64,000 bases of DNA from Aurifilum marmelostoma (taxonomy: Eukaryota > Ascomycota > Sordariomycetes > Diaporthales > Cryphonectriaceae), in the NCBI GenBank assembly GCA_027559495.1, contig JAMXSV010000016.1, forward strand, positions 186,001-250,000, written 5' to 3'. The translations under genes were made by a program, and so were the position numbers. The notes below the pieces were generated by a model. The model was not told the origin of the DNA. It was given only the letters and a program-made list of their open reading frames with translations, and searched no databases. This document shows, piece after piece, positions 22,201 through 33,859 of this stretch (its first letter is position 1; each line of letters starts with the position of its first letter).

Positions 22201-25200
22201 TTAACCGGTCTCTTCCGCTTCATCGTCCCTGGTCTCATCACCCTCCTCGGCAGTGGGCACATCTGCCATATCGTGGTCGTCATCCTCGCCTACCAAATCT
22301 ATTGTGTTGTCCTCTGCTTCTTCTTCTGCTTCTTCTTCTTCTTCTTCTTCTTCGTCGTCGTCTTCTCTTTCTTCCTCTTCATCCTCCTCCTCCTCCTGCT
22401 CGTCATCGCCGTCCTCACTTCCGGCACTGGTCGTGCTCCCACTTCTGTTCGAGGCCGCGATCGAGTTGTCCACGCTCCTTCGCAAGTTTGGAAACATCAA
22501 CGTCTCTGAGATGTCCTGATCAAACTCGCTCGGGACGTCACTCAGATCGCTCTCGTCGTCTGCATCGTCATGCTCGGGTCTCGGGCTGGCCACCTCGCTG
22601 TCAACATCGCCGTCGCCTGCCGTTTCGAGGTCTGCTGCACCATCGCCACTTATTTGCCTCGAGTCGGGCTCGTTATCATCTTTCATGTCCACATCCTCAC
22701 CCTCGCTGTCATCGCCACCACGACGGGACTCCGCGGCGTGCTTGCCACTCGCCATACTGCCACGACGCGACTTCCGGCCACTCGATCTCTCGCTGACGGC
22801 AGACTTAGGTGGGGGCTGTTCGGTAGCTCGCAGGACAGCTTGCTCGGCTTTGCGGACGATGTCGGCACGTCGTACGCCGACCACTCTGCGACGGACAGCA
22901 CCGCTAACCTCCGCTGCATTATTGGAAGCAGATCTCTCCATTTTCTCACCATTGCCAGCACCTGACGCGGATGGCGCTTCGCTTGACGCACGAACCGCGC
23001 CGTTCTCGTCTTTCTTGGCGAGACCATTGGGATGCAGCATACCGTCGAACTGATCCTTATCAGTTTGTACATTTGCCTCCAAGCCCGCGACACGATTGCG
23101 CTCCTCGATCACCTTCGACGGCTCTGGCCCTGGCAATTCGTCGGCTATGGCCAGGTACAGAACGGAATAACAGTCGTTGATGAGGTCGTCGATCATGCCA
23201 GCCTTGGTCAGACCTCCATTCAGCTTCTTGAGTTCGATTGCGTCTTTCATGGCGTTCAGTGCGCGGTGATCTCTGTCCTCTTTGCCAGTCCAGTCCGAGA
23301 CTCGTTCTGCCAGAATTTCAAACTCCTCGGGGCTCATATTCTTAAAAACATCTTCCTCGACAGGATGAACTTTGTACGTGTGCCGCAGAAGCTTGGTGTA
23401 TGCATGCACGCAGCTGGCCCACAGATCAATGAAGTGATAGAAGTCCGCACCCTTCTTCCGGATTTTCCTCAAAAGTGCTTCCATGTTCACACGATCATTT
23501 GTGAGAGTCAGCAGCCGTACTATATATCGCACATACTGCTCCGTGAAAACATGGTGCCGTCCTGGTCGTTCGGCATCGCACTTCCACACATTGATGGCCA
23601 TTGTCTTGGTCACCATGTGTTCTCGCAGTACCGCAAAAGCCGCCTGAGCTTCTATGAACTGGCTTGGAGAGTCATTTTCTTTAGGGTCGTAAATCATGCG
23701 AGCATGCCGCATAATGATGCGGTGCTGCCAGTGCGACTTGTCCTTATCACGAAGGTGCCGCAGGATCTCGAGAATGTAACCTTCCCAGTCGTCTAGGGAC
23801 TCAACTATGGCCTCCTCGCCGCGGTGGGGAGAGTTGGGCTGTCGCTGAAGAATATTAGCGGCCTCTTGTGCCGAGATTTCCTCACGATTGACGAGCTTGC
23901 AAAGTATTGAGACGATCTTGTAATGCGGCTCCAGAATTGGATCCTGACCATGGCGCGGCTTGGGGAGAAGCGACACCACCTCGACCGCCTTCTCTAGAGC
24001 TGCCACAACTGCAGAAACAGTCGGCCTTGCCCTCTGGTCCTTCGGATCCAAAGAGTCAACCGGCTTCTGGTACATCTTCCAGAGGCATTTTGACAGCATG
24101 TAGGGATTCTTCCAATCCTTGGGCCGGCCTTTCATGGCCTTTCTGAACAGGGCAGCTGCATATTTCCAAACCTCAAAGTCCGTCATTTCCTTGTGCAAAG
24201 GCTTTGTGAAGGTTCCACTGCCGTTCGACTCCGGGTAGAAGCGAGCATGATCGCGGTGCTGAAAAGGCTCCATCGCAAAGGGTTCCCGGCTCGACGCGTA
24301 CATGCGCATTGCGAAATTATAATAAAGCTGACAGAGCTTCTGCTCATCTTCGGTGCTCTGAGGGGCCCAGGACTGAGAGTGAGACAGTGCCAGAGTATAA
24401 CAGTGAATGGCTTGGCGCTGAAACTTGAGCAGCTCATTTCGTTCCTTGTTCATCTTGTCAGCGGACCACAGAACTGCTTCATCCAACTCATAATCGAAGC
24501 ACTCGGCAAGCCTGAACCATGCTTCCCACATGTCCGGAGTGAATTGTAGCTGCAGCCGGAGAAACGTCGCACCGATGCGTAGATCATCAGTGGCGCCAGG
24601 GGTCTGGCGACGATTCAGGTCGACGCCTTTGAACTTTGTCAGGGCTATCATTCCCAGGAGAAAGAACCAGCCGTTCTTGGCGAGCGACGCCTCTGGCGTA
24701 TGGACGGTCATAGCGTCAAGTGGCACAGTACCATCAAGAGCTTGGTACAAACGGAGAGGATGTATGGGCTTCTTGATATACTCCTGGAAATTGCGGAGAT
24801 TGTGGATCATGGGAGTGCTGGACTTGGCTTGACCAATGGCACCTTGCATGTGTTCGATGGTGTTCTTGAGATCCGATTTGAGCAGATCCTTCATCGACAT
24901 TCGGTTTGCCAGCAACATGATCTTCTCAACGAGCTGCATTGCCGGGCGTTTTTCAAGCTTCTCTGGGGTACAGCTGTGATCCTGGACCTCCCAGATGCCG
25001 ACGCCCAGCTTCAGCCCGTGGAGGTCGTAGAGAACCTGTCCCAGGTAGTCTTCCCAGTTTTCGATGTTTCGTTGCTTCAACAGCTCTATGCGCATCATCT
25101 TTAGGAATACTTTGTTAGACGAGCTGCATGCCTTCCGTAGACCCAGGACTTGATGAACGGCGTTCAGGAAATCGGCAAGATCGCTATCAGGAGTCTTGAA

Positions 25201-28200
25201 GATGGCTGCATTCTGATGAATGCCCACTTTGATGAGACAATACTGCAAGGTCCACGTTCTGACCTGGAGGTCCCGCAGGCTTTGAAGTAGCTCGTTGAAA
25301 GCGGACGATTTGGACGGCGCTGGAGTAATGCCAAGAGTGAACTCATCTTCTTGCATGACTGCGACGTGTACGAAGCAGCTCAGCCGGGCCAGAGCGGATG
25401 ATGTAGACCTCAGATGGTCCTCGTCGATGATGTCAAATGCAGTGTTGTCATTGAGAGCCAGCGAGAGAGCAGACACCATCATGTCGTGTATCGACCTGGT
25501 CAGCTTCAGAAGATGTATCCTCCGTGAGTCTTGTGGGATATTCAAGTATGCCTCGCTATCCATGTCGTTGATGACCATCTCGATACTTTTGAGAAGACAA
25601 GAGAACTGTTTTGTTGAGTAATTGATCGAGCCGTAAGCATCGCTCAAGCGTGACCACAGAAGGAGTCTGAGATCAGTGCTGCTCGCGACAAGGAACTTCC
25701 AGAGATCCTTCAAGCCTTGATTGGCACATTCCTTGATCGAGACCTTAGAGGGCCGCTCGGCATCCATCCTTTCTCCATCGATGGGAGAGTCCTCCTTGTC
25801 GGCCGTGACGAAGACTGTCTCTGGGTTCAACACTGGCTCAAGAGTGTCAATGACTGCGACAACATCCGATATGTCGTCCTGAAACAGGCCGAGGAAGAAG
25901 TCCATAGTCGTGAGTTTGCTGATCTCTCGATCGGCCTCAGCAGCAGAGACGTCCGGCATAACAGCATTGTTGGGCAACTCGATCTTGTCGTGGCCTGTCG
26001 CTGCCAGGTAGTCCCGCAGACTGTTCCAGCATGCGAGTATGTGATCCCGGGACATATTGTCAGCCAGCGTTGTCGAGAAGACGCATGCCCAAAGGAACCG
26101 CAGAGACAAGTGTTGCGCAGTATCAGTCGGCCTCGAGCGGCTGAGCTCCGATGCCAGGTCCAACCAACGACCAAGGCGGATTTTGGTTCCCACCCTGATG
26201 ACTTTGTCGACATGGCTCTTCGGATCTGTGATGCGCTCGTAAACATCAAGGTAAACTTCGAAAAGCATCTGCACGAAGCTGTCGAGTTCGATCAGTTGTT
26301 CATAATAATGAGCATTGTCTGTGATTCGATGAATTTCCCACTGCACCCGTTCATATATGACCTCATCGTAGTGACTGATGGTCTGGACAACTGCAGTTTT
26401 CAGCTCCTCAGACCACTTCTTGGAGGTATAGCTTCGCGACATGATGACGAGCCACTCGAAGGCTACATCTTGAGCGGCCATGCAAGCTGCATTCGTCTTC
26501 TTGATGAAGCTGCCTAGGCCCGCGGACTCGCTGAAGATAGCTGGCTCGGAAACACGCTGCGAACCGGACTTGGTGTGCTCCAGGAAGGCGTTCATCCCCA
26601 ACGTAGCCGTTTCAGACTTGTTCAGAAAAACGCTCGCCATCTCCTCGCCGAATGCTGCCAACGAATTCCGCAGGTCGATGCTGGCAGTATGAGTTATTTT
26701 GGAAGTCCGCTCTTCCAATGCACATGAATCAATGATTTCTCCTATCCTATCAACAGTGGAGTTTTCCGTCACGCCTAGGTTCTCGAGGAGATTCTTTGTC
26801 AACTGAAAGAGGTTTTGGTCGGCACCTTGGAAGGGCTGTAGCTGTGCCGCGCGCAATGTCGTCTCGTCGACGGCCTCTTCGGCAAGGGTGTCTCGCCTCC
26901 TGATCCGTTTGGACCTCTTCGTGTCTCCATTTTCTTCCTCAGCAGGCTCAGGCAGACCCGCTACAGAGACAGATCGCTTTCGAGATGGAAGGGATACGCT
27001 TCGCTGGCGGCTGTCTGCGTTCGCGGCATTACTGTCATTGGCGTCATTCTCTTGTGGGCCATCTTTTGTCAATGCCTTCGCACCTGCTGGTGAACTGGCT
27101 GCTGTTTCCTCGGCGAGCGTCCGAGGCAAGTCTGCTGGGGCGGGAGTTTGCTCGTCGACATCCATACTTGCAGCATCGTCTTCCTGTTGCTCATGACCCT
27201 CTGGTAGCTTAATCAAAACACCCTGACCAGAAAACCCGGTCTCCTTGACGAATCGGACCAGAGCCATGCCTAAATGCGCCCATGACAGTTTTGAAAGCTG
27301 GATGATCGGTCTCGGGAGACTTGTCTTCGCCGTCAACTCCTTGCGCGCGCCCAATTGTAGCGTCGAGTTAGGCAAGAAAGGGAACGGGTCAATGTGCCGT
27401 TTGAGAATGGAGGGCATTTCCTTCTCCACATATGTTTTCAGGCTAGGGTGTGTAAGAGAAACATCGTCACCCAGGACGCACAGTTGGTCTTTGAGCTGTT
27501 CCCCCGCAAAGCCTTCGGCGAGGGACGGTGGTTCCACATCGACGACGGCAGGGTCATCATCCAATTCAATTGCTGCTTCAAGACAATATCGACTCATGCG
27601 CGTGCTGTTCAAGAATGCAGCTGTCCTTGCGGTACGCCTCCACAACTCGGCATCGGATGGATCTCGGTCCAATGCAGCGTTGAAGTCGTCTATTGCTTTC
27701 CGAGCATCGCTCAGCACGACTGGGTCTTGAAACACCTCATGTGCCGATCTGCCAGCTCGACGCGCTCTAGATTTTATCCTGTCCAGTATGAACTGCCCAT
27801 GATTCTTATATGAAAGAAACAATGCCTGCGGAAGACTTGTCTCGCTGCCATCGGCGTATGTGCCAGCCGCATCGAGGCTCGAAGATTCGAGAGGAAGGAA
27901 AGGATTCTGCTGCCGCTCTGTCCGCTCATATTCGGTGGCACTCTCGGGGAGTCTGAAAATGTCGGAGAGGAATAGTTCGTCGTAAGCACCCGCAGCGTCG
28001 TCGAAGAACCGGGGCCCTTGAGCATGGAGCTTGAGGGCGTTCTGGAAGAGCTTCAAGGCATCGTCGACCTAGGCCATTGTCAGTAGCTGAGCTGAAGATC
28101 ATGATGATCCAGAGAGCAGTGAGATAGTACCTGGAGCTCCCGCGAGGTATCAATTTCCTCCTCGATGTTGTCCTCGGGCTCAAGATTGATGGCTGAGAAG

Positions 28201-28286
28201 GCAGGCTGCGCGCATCGCGTTAGTTAATCGAATCGCAACGCAGACGCGTCGGTTCAGTGCAGGCCGATCCATGTTGCACTCACCAT
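22201..28286 (-). CDS. HIR3: Histone transcription regulator 3 (HIR complex subunit)
   Basis: Three exons: 28286-28284 (only the ATG), 28205-28131 and 28068-22201 (1981 aa). The N-terminus PAFSAINLEPEDNIEEEID followed by ALKLFQNALKLHAQGPRFF matches fungal Hir3/Cabin1 proteins. Much of the body is helical TPR-like sequence. A basic patch, KRSKRIRRRD, near residue 400 could be a nuclear signal. The last 200 residues are Ser/Asp/Glu-rich and end in a very acidic tail. Hir3 is the scaffold of the HIR histone H3-H4 chaperone complex (Hir1, Hir2, Hir3, Hpc2), acting in replication-independent nucleosome assembly and histone gene repression. It is transcribed head to head with the exomer gene across about 0.7 kb. 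Confidence 0.95.
28284..28286 (-). other. 3-nt first coding exon (ATG) of HIR3
   Basis: The start codon is immediately followed by a GTGAGT donor. The next coding exon begins CCTGCC after a GCGCGCAG acceptor, giving M-PAFSAINLEP. The intron is 78 nt. Confidence 0.85.
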
Positions 28287-28994
28287 AGCGCTGGATCTGT
28301 GGACCTGAAGTCCGTATCATGCAGCATCAGAGATAGGGTTCTGAGACCACCATCGCCCTGCGCAATGGGTATCGCGAGCGTGGAGTCATGAAGACGGTGA
28401 GTATGAATGTGAATGGGAACCTAGGTGCAGGCCAGAAGGCACGCGGCTGACTGCTACTGCCCGTCATGGAAAGTCAGTATGCCTGCCGCCAGTCCGCAGA
28501 AGTCGCTACGTAAGTACAGAACCTGGTATCCTCATACAGTAGTGTACGGTACTAAAATAGGGCCCCTGTCTGCCAGGGACACACCCCACCAAGCCCACTC
28601 TCTGCAACACGTTCCAGGCCTCCAGCTCCCCTAGCAGTTTGAGCGCGCGGTCAATCGTCGCAAGTGGCAGAGCTGCGACTTGCTGTCAATACCTGACAGC
28701 TTCCTGGTACTACTGGTCAGCGATCACCAACTTGTTTGTGTCTAGCTTACGCCCCCCACGCTGGCAAAACCACAAATACCAATTCGTTTCGCACCGCAGG
28801 CCTTCTTTTCGTCGGAACCAACCCGATACACTGAGTCCGCTGGCCGTTCCCGCATCGACTAGTTCCTTTAATCACAGCCTCGTACATCGAGTACGTGTTC
28901 ACTGGAATCACGAGGTTGACCGGGCGCGAACGAGCAGACATATCTTTTTTGCCCTTGTACAACAAAAGAAGGGGAGGACTCCCGCATCACCGCC
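28287..28994. promoter_or_regulatory. Shared divergent promoter region of HIR3 and the exomer gene
   Basis: 708 bp between two start codons facing away from each other. No TATA box stands out, as is common for housekeeping genes. No supported coding sequence is present. Confidence 0.55.
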
Positions 28995-31420
28995 ATGGTC
29001 GCTCCAGCTGTTCCAGAGTGAGCCATCGCCTACTTGTCCTCCAGCTGACTCGGCGCATAGCTCTTCTTGCGTGCTTGCTGACCTGTCTGTCCCTGCTCAG
29101 GATCACGGAGGAGGTCCTCCACGAGTCTGTCGAAGCTCGCACCGAATCCCTCCTCTCTCTTCGCGAGCTGGGCCCACCAGATCTGGTTCATCTCCTCAAG
29201 CAGCCACAGAGAAATGCTGTCAAACATGTACGCTGGTTATCCACCCAATCGGAAAATAACAATAGTGCAAATTGGCTCTGACCGTCTGCTAGATCGGAGT
29301 CTATCACCACGTTACCGGCGTCGATGCTTCGTCCTCTGCAAGTCTTGCAGCATATATAAACACCCTTACCTATAAAGAGCACGGACAACCGCAGACCGCG
29401 AAAATCGTAGAGGGCGTATACTGGTACACTTATACCACCCATCGAATCGCGGGGAACAGCGAGCTGACAGCAGCGCGAACAGTTGTTACAATGCCTTCTC
29501 CAGATTGGACATGCGAGTCCATGTGACCATTCCCGGCACTGTCGAGAGCTACTGCGTCGATGAGCGCGGCGAGAAGAGGAAGGCTACGGATGAGCTCTGG
29601 CTCGAGACATACCTCTGCAGCGTCCTGCGTGCCTACTCGTATGCCGACGACGGCAGCGGCGACACGATCAGGAAGATTATGGGCGTGCGACGATTCAATC
29701 CAGTGACCAACACGGAGACCGAGCAAAGACTCTTGGGCGCCGCCGAGCAGCTATTCTTCAGAGGTGAGTCAACTACTATCCTCGAGACCCTCGGCGGGAT
29801 GAGGTACTGACGCTGCGGCAGGCTGGCAACTCGGCTCCGACTCGGTGGTCCAGGTACCAAATATCGTCTCGAACCACCTCACCACGGGCCTCTTGAAATA
29901 CTTCGAAACTACTGGTCGCTATACCTCAGGCATCAACCTTTTCGAGAAGCTGCGGACACAAAACACCGAGGTGGCTTCGTTACTGGCAAAAGTCTTGTTC
30001 ATGGGCAACGAAGAGGTTGAGGGCGTCAAGGTCCTACACTCCGCCCTCAAGGAACGGCCAATGGACTACGTGATGCTTGACACGCAGGCCGATTTCTTGC
30101 TCAAAAAGGCTCAGACCGCCACTACACCGGAACAAAGGGAAGAGCGCCTTCGCCTGGCCTTGGGATGTGCTGATCGGAGTACCATTGCGGCGCCCAGCGA
30201 GTTTGGAACTTGGGCCAGGCTCGCCGAGGTCTATGTTGCCATGGAGGATTGGGAGAATGCGCTGACGATCTTGAATTCTTGCCCCATGTTCACGTACCAG
30301 GATAAGGATACACCCCTGATGCCCGAACCTAAGGATGTCTACCTACCAACCCTGCCCGAGACAAGGCTTGACGAGATCGACAGCGAGCCAGAGTCGAGAT
30401 ACTCGGAGCAGGTGGAACCCAGTCTCCTCAACCTTCGGGCCGCCTCTTATCGTGGAACTTTCAAGAAGGCGTATAGCATTCTGACCGAGATGACTGCGAA
30501 GATCGGCTGGGACCAGCTGCTGAAGATCCGAAGCAACGTGTTTGTTATGGAGGACGAGTATCGGACCGAGAAGCAAGAATCTGGCTCGCCGTCGAAGCGA
30601 GGCGCCAGCACGGATGTAATCCGAGGCACGCCGGAGCCTGCTACGAATGGTGACCAGTCGGATGAGGATGAGAAAAATGCTGAAAAAGAAGGCAAGCCTG
30701 CAGACGGTGCCGAAGTCTCAGCGACCAATGGTCACGGAGAAGACCTGGAGAAACCCACAAGCGCAGCTGAGCCCGCCGAAGCCAAGGCTGAGGAGAATGT
30801 AAGTTTCCCCCAGTGTCGATGACCATTCCTTTACTCACGACGTGGCTGATGATGATGATGTTGATGAGCAGGGTACGACTACTCAGCCTGAGGAACATCT
30901 TTCTCGCCTCAACAACAAGCGCCTATGTGAACGGTGGTTGGACAGCCTGTTCATGGTGCTGTACGAAGACCTCCGTGTCTACACTATCTGGCGGACACAA
31001 ATGGCACAGTTCCGGGCGCAGTCGATGCAATACAAGAAGTCGGCTGAGGAGTGGGAAATCCTGGGCTCCCTCGCTGAGCGCCTACAACACACCGACGAGG
31101 CCGTCGAGGCCTACCGAGGCTGTCTGATGCAGCGCTTCAGCCCCAAGGCATTGACAGGCATCCTGAGGGTACACGAGAGGCAGAAGAACACACGAGACAC
31201 GGTGGCGGCGACGATTCGCCTCGTGACCTGGCAGTACCGGTGGTACAGCGAGTTCAGCCCGGAGCTCCTGCACACTATCCGGACGCTGATCGAGGACGAG
31301 GGCGCAGTCAAGGTGCGCAGCATCATCCAGGCGACAAGCCTGCCGCAGAACGTGCTGGACCTCACCCACTACTATGCTGCTCTTTGTGCCACATTCAGGA
31401 GTGGCGGCACAGATTCCTAG
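28995..31420 (+). CDS. Chs5-Arf1-binding protein (ChAP, BCH1/BUD7 type), exomer subunit
   Basis: Six exons: 28995-29017, 29101-29227, 29293-29423, 29483-29763, 29822-30798 and 30872-31420 (695 aa), phases all consistent. Diagnostic segments are LRELGPPDLVHLLK, YHHVTGVDASS, YNAFSRLDMRVHVTIPGT, TATDELW-like sequence and VVQVPNIVSNHL, then TPR-type helices. A Glu/Ala/Lys-rich spacer (about residues 450-520) interrupts the repeats before LCERWLDSLFMVLYEDLR. The protein ends HYYAALCATFRSGGTDS as in homologues. ChAPs bind Chs5 and Arf1 at the trans-Golgi and sort cargo such as chitin synthase to the cell surface. Filamentous fungi usually have a single ChAP, so I do not choose between BCH1 and BUD7. 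Confidence 0.93.
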
Positions 31421-33859
31421 AAGAGACAAAGGTTGTGTGGGACAGGGACGGCAGCACGCTGGCTGGTTGGGAGGCCCGTGTAGTCGCAACAAGGGACGAA
31501 TAAGAAGAAAGGCTTAAACGATGTGGCGTTCAAGAGAAGAGCTTGGCCGAATACTTGTACGCTTTGGAGGGCGGCAGCAGAGAGACATGATAGGTAATGC
31601 TATGAAACGATAAATTCAGCTAGCTGGCTATATCACCTTATCCCTTGCCTCTCTTGATATCGAGCAGCAGCCCCAGGCAAACCATGGCCTCGATGCGCCA
31701 ACCAAGTACAGAGATCGCACAGGCCTAGATGCATGGCGAAGTACGACCGAGGCTTACCTACTCCAACGACAGTTGATTGACGTTCCAAAGTTGACTGTAA
31801 CACGATTAGCGCGAGCCCTGAACCCGACAATCCAGAGGATTTGAAGAGGTGAGGAGGGGTGCTGTAGTCAGAATTTTCAGTGTTTTACCGCTCACAGGAC
31901 CACCACACACAATAGGTAGTGGTAGTCCTCGCAGTGTGAATAAATAGTTCATCCTTCGAGCATGCGTGGGAACGGTGGGCCAGAGATGTAGAAGAAGTGC
32001 ATGTAACATACCCTTGGACGAGAGAGCAAAGGAGTGAGCAAGCAGCATGAGGTCATGTGGATGGAGCGGGCCTCGACACAGGCCAGGGACACACATCCAT
32101 CTACAATCAGCCAGTCCAAGGAAGGCCTCAGATCGAAGAAAGCAGACCCATTAGACGTCTCTCGAAAAGGGAGATTGCTCCAGGGGCGCTATGGTCGCAT
32201 CATGAGCTCGATTTTCCACAAGACTCGCGGTTTCTAGAGTCCTGTATGACGGCGTCGAGTAAACGACGGCATTGCCGTTTGGAAAGCGGACAAGGTCGAG
32301 ATGAACGTCGTCGTTGTTTGTTTATTTGTGGGAGGGAAATTTCTCACGAGATCAGAGACTTCACGATTGGTGGCCCAAGCTCCCGGTGGGCGCATTAAGG
32401 GGGCAAGGTCTACCCTGGAACGCTCACCCGGCACATACTACGGGAAGGGGGCAAGCTAACCCGGTCAGCCGGTGCCAGGGTGCCTTGTTACTGCCTGAAC
32501 GCTGGATTTCCTGGTCGTGTCGACGACATACCACTTGTTTACCTGGTACTTCTATAAATACAGCTAACATCCACTCGTCCGCCGTTCGCTCGTGGGGTCC
32601 CTTCCCGCTCATGGCCTCATATTATGCGATCATGAAGATGGCCAACAAAGCTTTATGCTTATCCTCTCAAGAAAAAATGTCCACGGAACTTTGTCCCTCT
32701 TTGCCCATGATTTACGCTTGAACCCTCTTGACGCGGGGAGGCAAACCACACCTCCAATATGTGAGACCCATGGACCTATAGCAGAGCAAGAGGCGTTGGT
32801 TCCAGGTGCGCCATCACGTACATAGTAAACCACCCAACAGATTCGGCTGCTAATGACAGAGCTTCTATCACAGGGCTGATCACATCCAGAACCGTGCTCT
32901 CTCTCTCTCTCTGTCTCTCTCTCTTTGTCTCTCTGTTCGCCTCACACTCGGCCTCGGCCTGCAGCCTTGACCGCGAGATTAAGGGCCCAGAATTTTTGTG
33001 GTCATGCATGCTTAGGGCCTCATCCAACCACTACAAGAGTATTACTGCTTGCGGCTTCACCTCTAGCCTTTATGGTTCCATTGGGCCGACCGACTTGTTG
33101 CCTCCTCCGCTCCAACAAATCCCCCCCCCCAAAGTCTTATAGTGGGCTCGTCCTTGCAGGAAATCAGCATGACCCTGTCCTGGCTATCCCCGTAGGACAA
33201 CTAGGTCACCCTGCCATGGCCAATGGTCGTGGGTACGGGTCAGTCGGGGTGTGGCGGCGGCACATCTTTATTTCTCGAGCGTTGAGATGTGATCTCTACG
33301 AGTTAGTTGCTGTGTATGTAGCTAGCCTTAGCCGCCCTCGCACGTTTCCCACCACTCCATGGGGTCCTGCGAGAGATGGGCCACCGGTCCTCTCTCTTTT
33401 CCTTTGCATGGGGCCACTGAGGGGTTGCCGTCGTAGTCAGTGTACCACTTCAGCCATCGCGCCTCAGTGGCAGCCAGCAGCGTCCCAGCTTGCCACTTTA
33501 CACACCAAAATTGCCTGGCCCACAAGACCTTTTGACCATTCGATCCCTAGCACGTCACCGGAGAGATGTCTCCATGGCAAATCCGGTTGATCAACATGGG
33601 GAGGGCACTCCACTTGGTGTCGCACTATCTTCTTCCCCCCTGGAAAATGCATCCTGAAAGGGGAAATGTTTGCTGGACGAAAGTGACACCTCATGCTGTG
33701 CTGGAACATATTTCATCTGGTAATTCATCTTCAAGAATCCTCCGAGGGGGGATACCGCTAGCTATCTCGTTCACGTACAGTCTCGGAAGAGAACAATACA
33801 ACTTTTTGGACTTTGACACCAAGTACGAGGAAAGCTTTGCGAGAACAGAATCGCACAAC
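31421..33859. other. Intergenic region, no supported gene
   Basis: About 2.4 kb. A TATA-like TATAAATA sits at 32553-32560, a CT-rich microsatellite at about 32897-32935 and a C run at about 33120-33130. Open frames here have no domain content. The promoter of the adenylation gene must lie in its right part. Confidence 0.5.
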
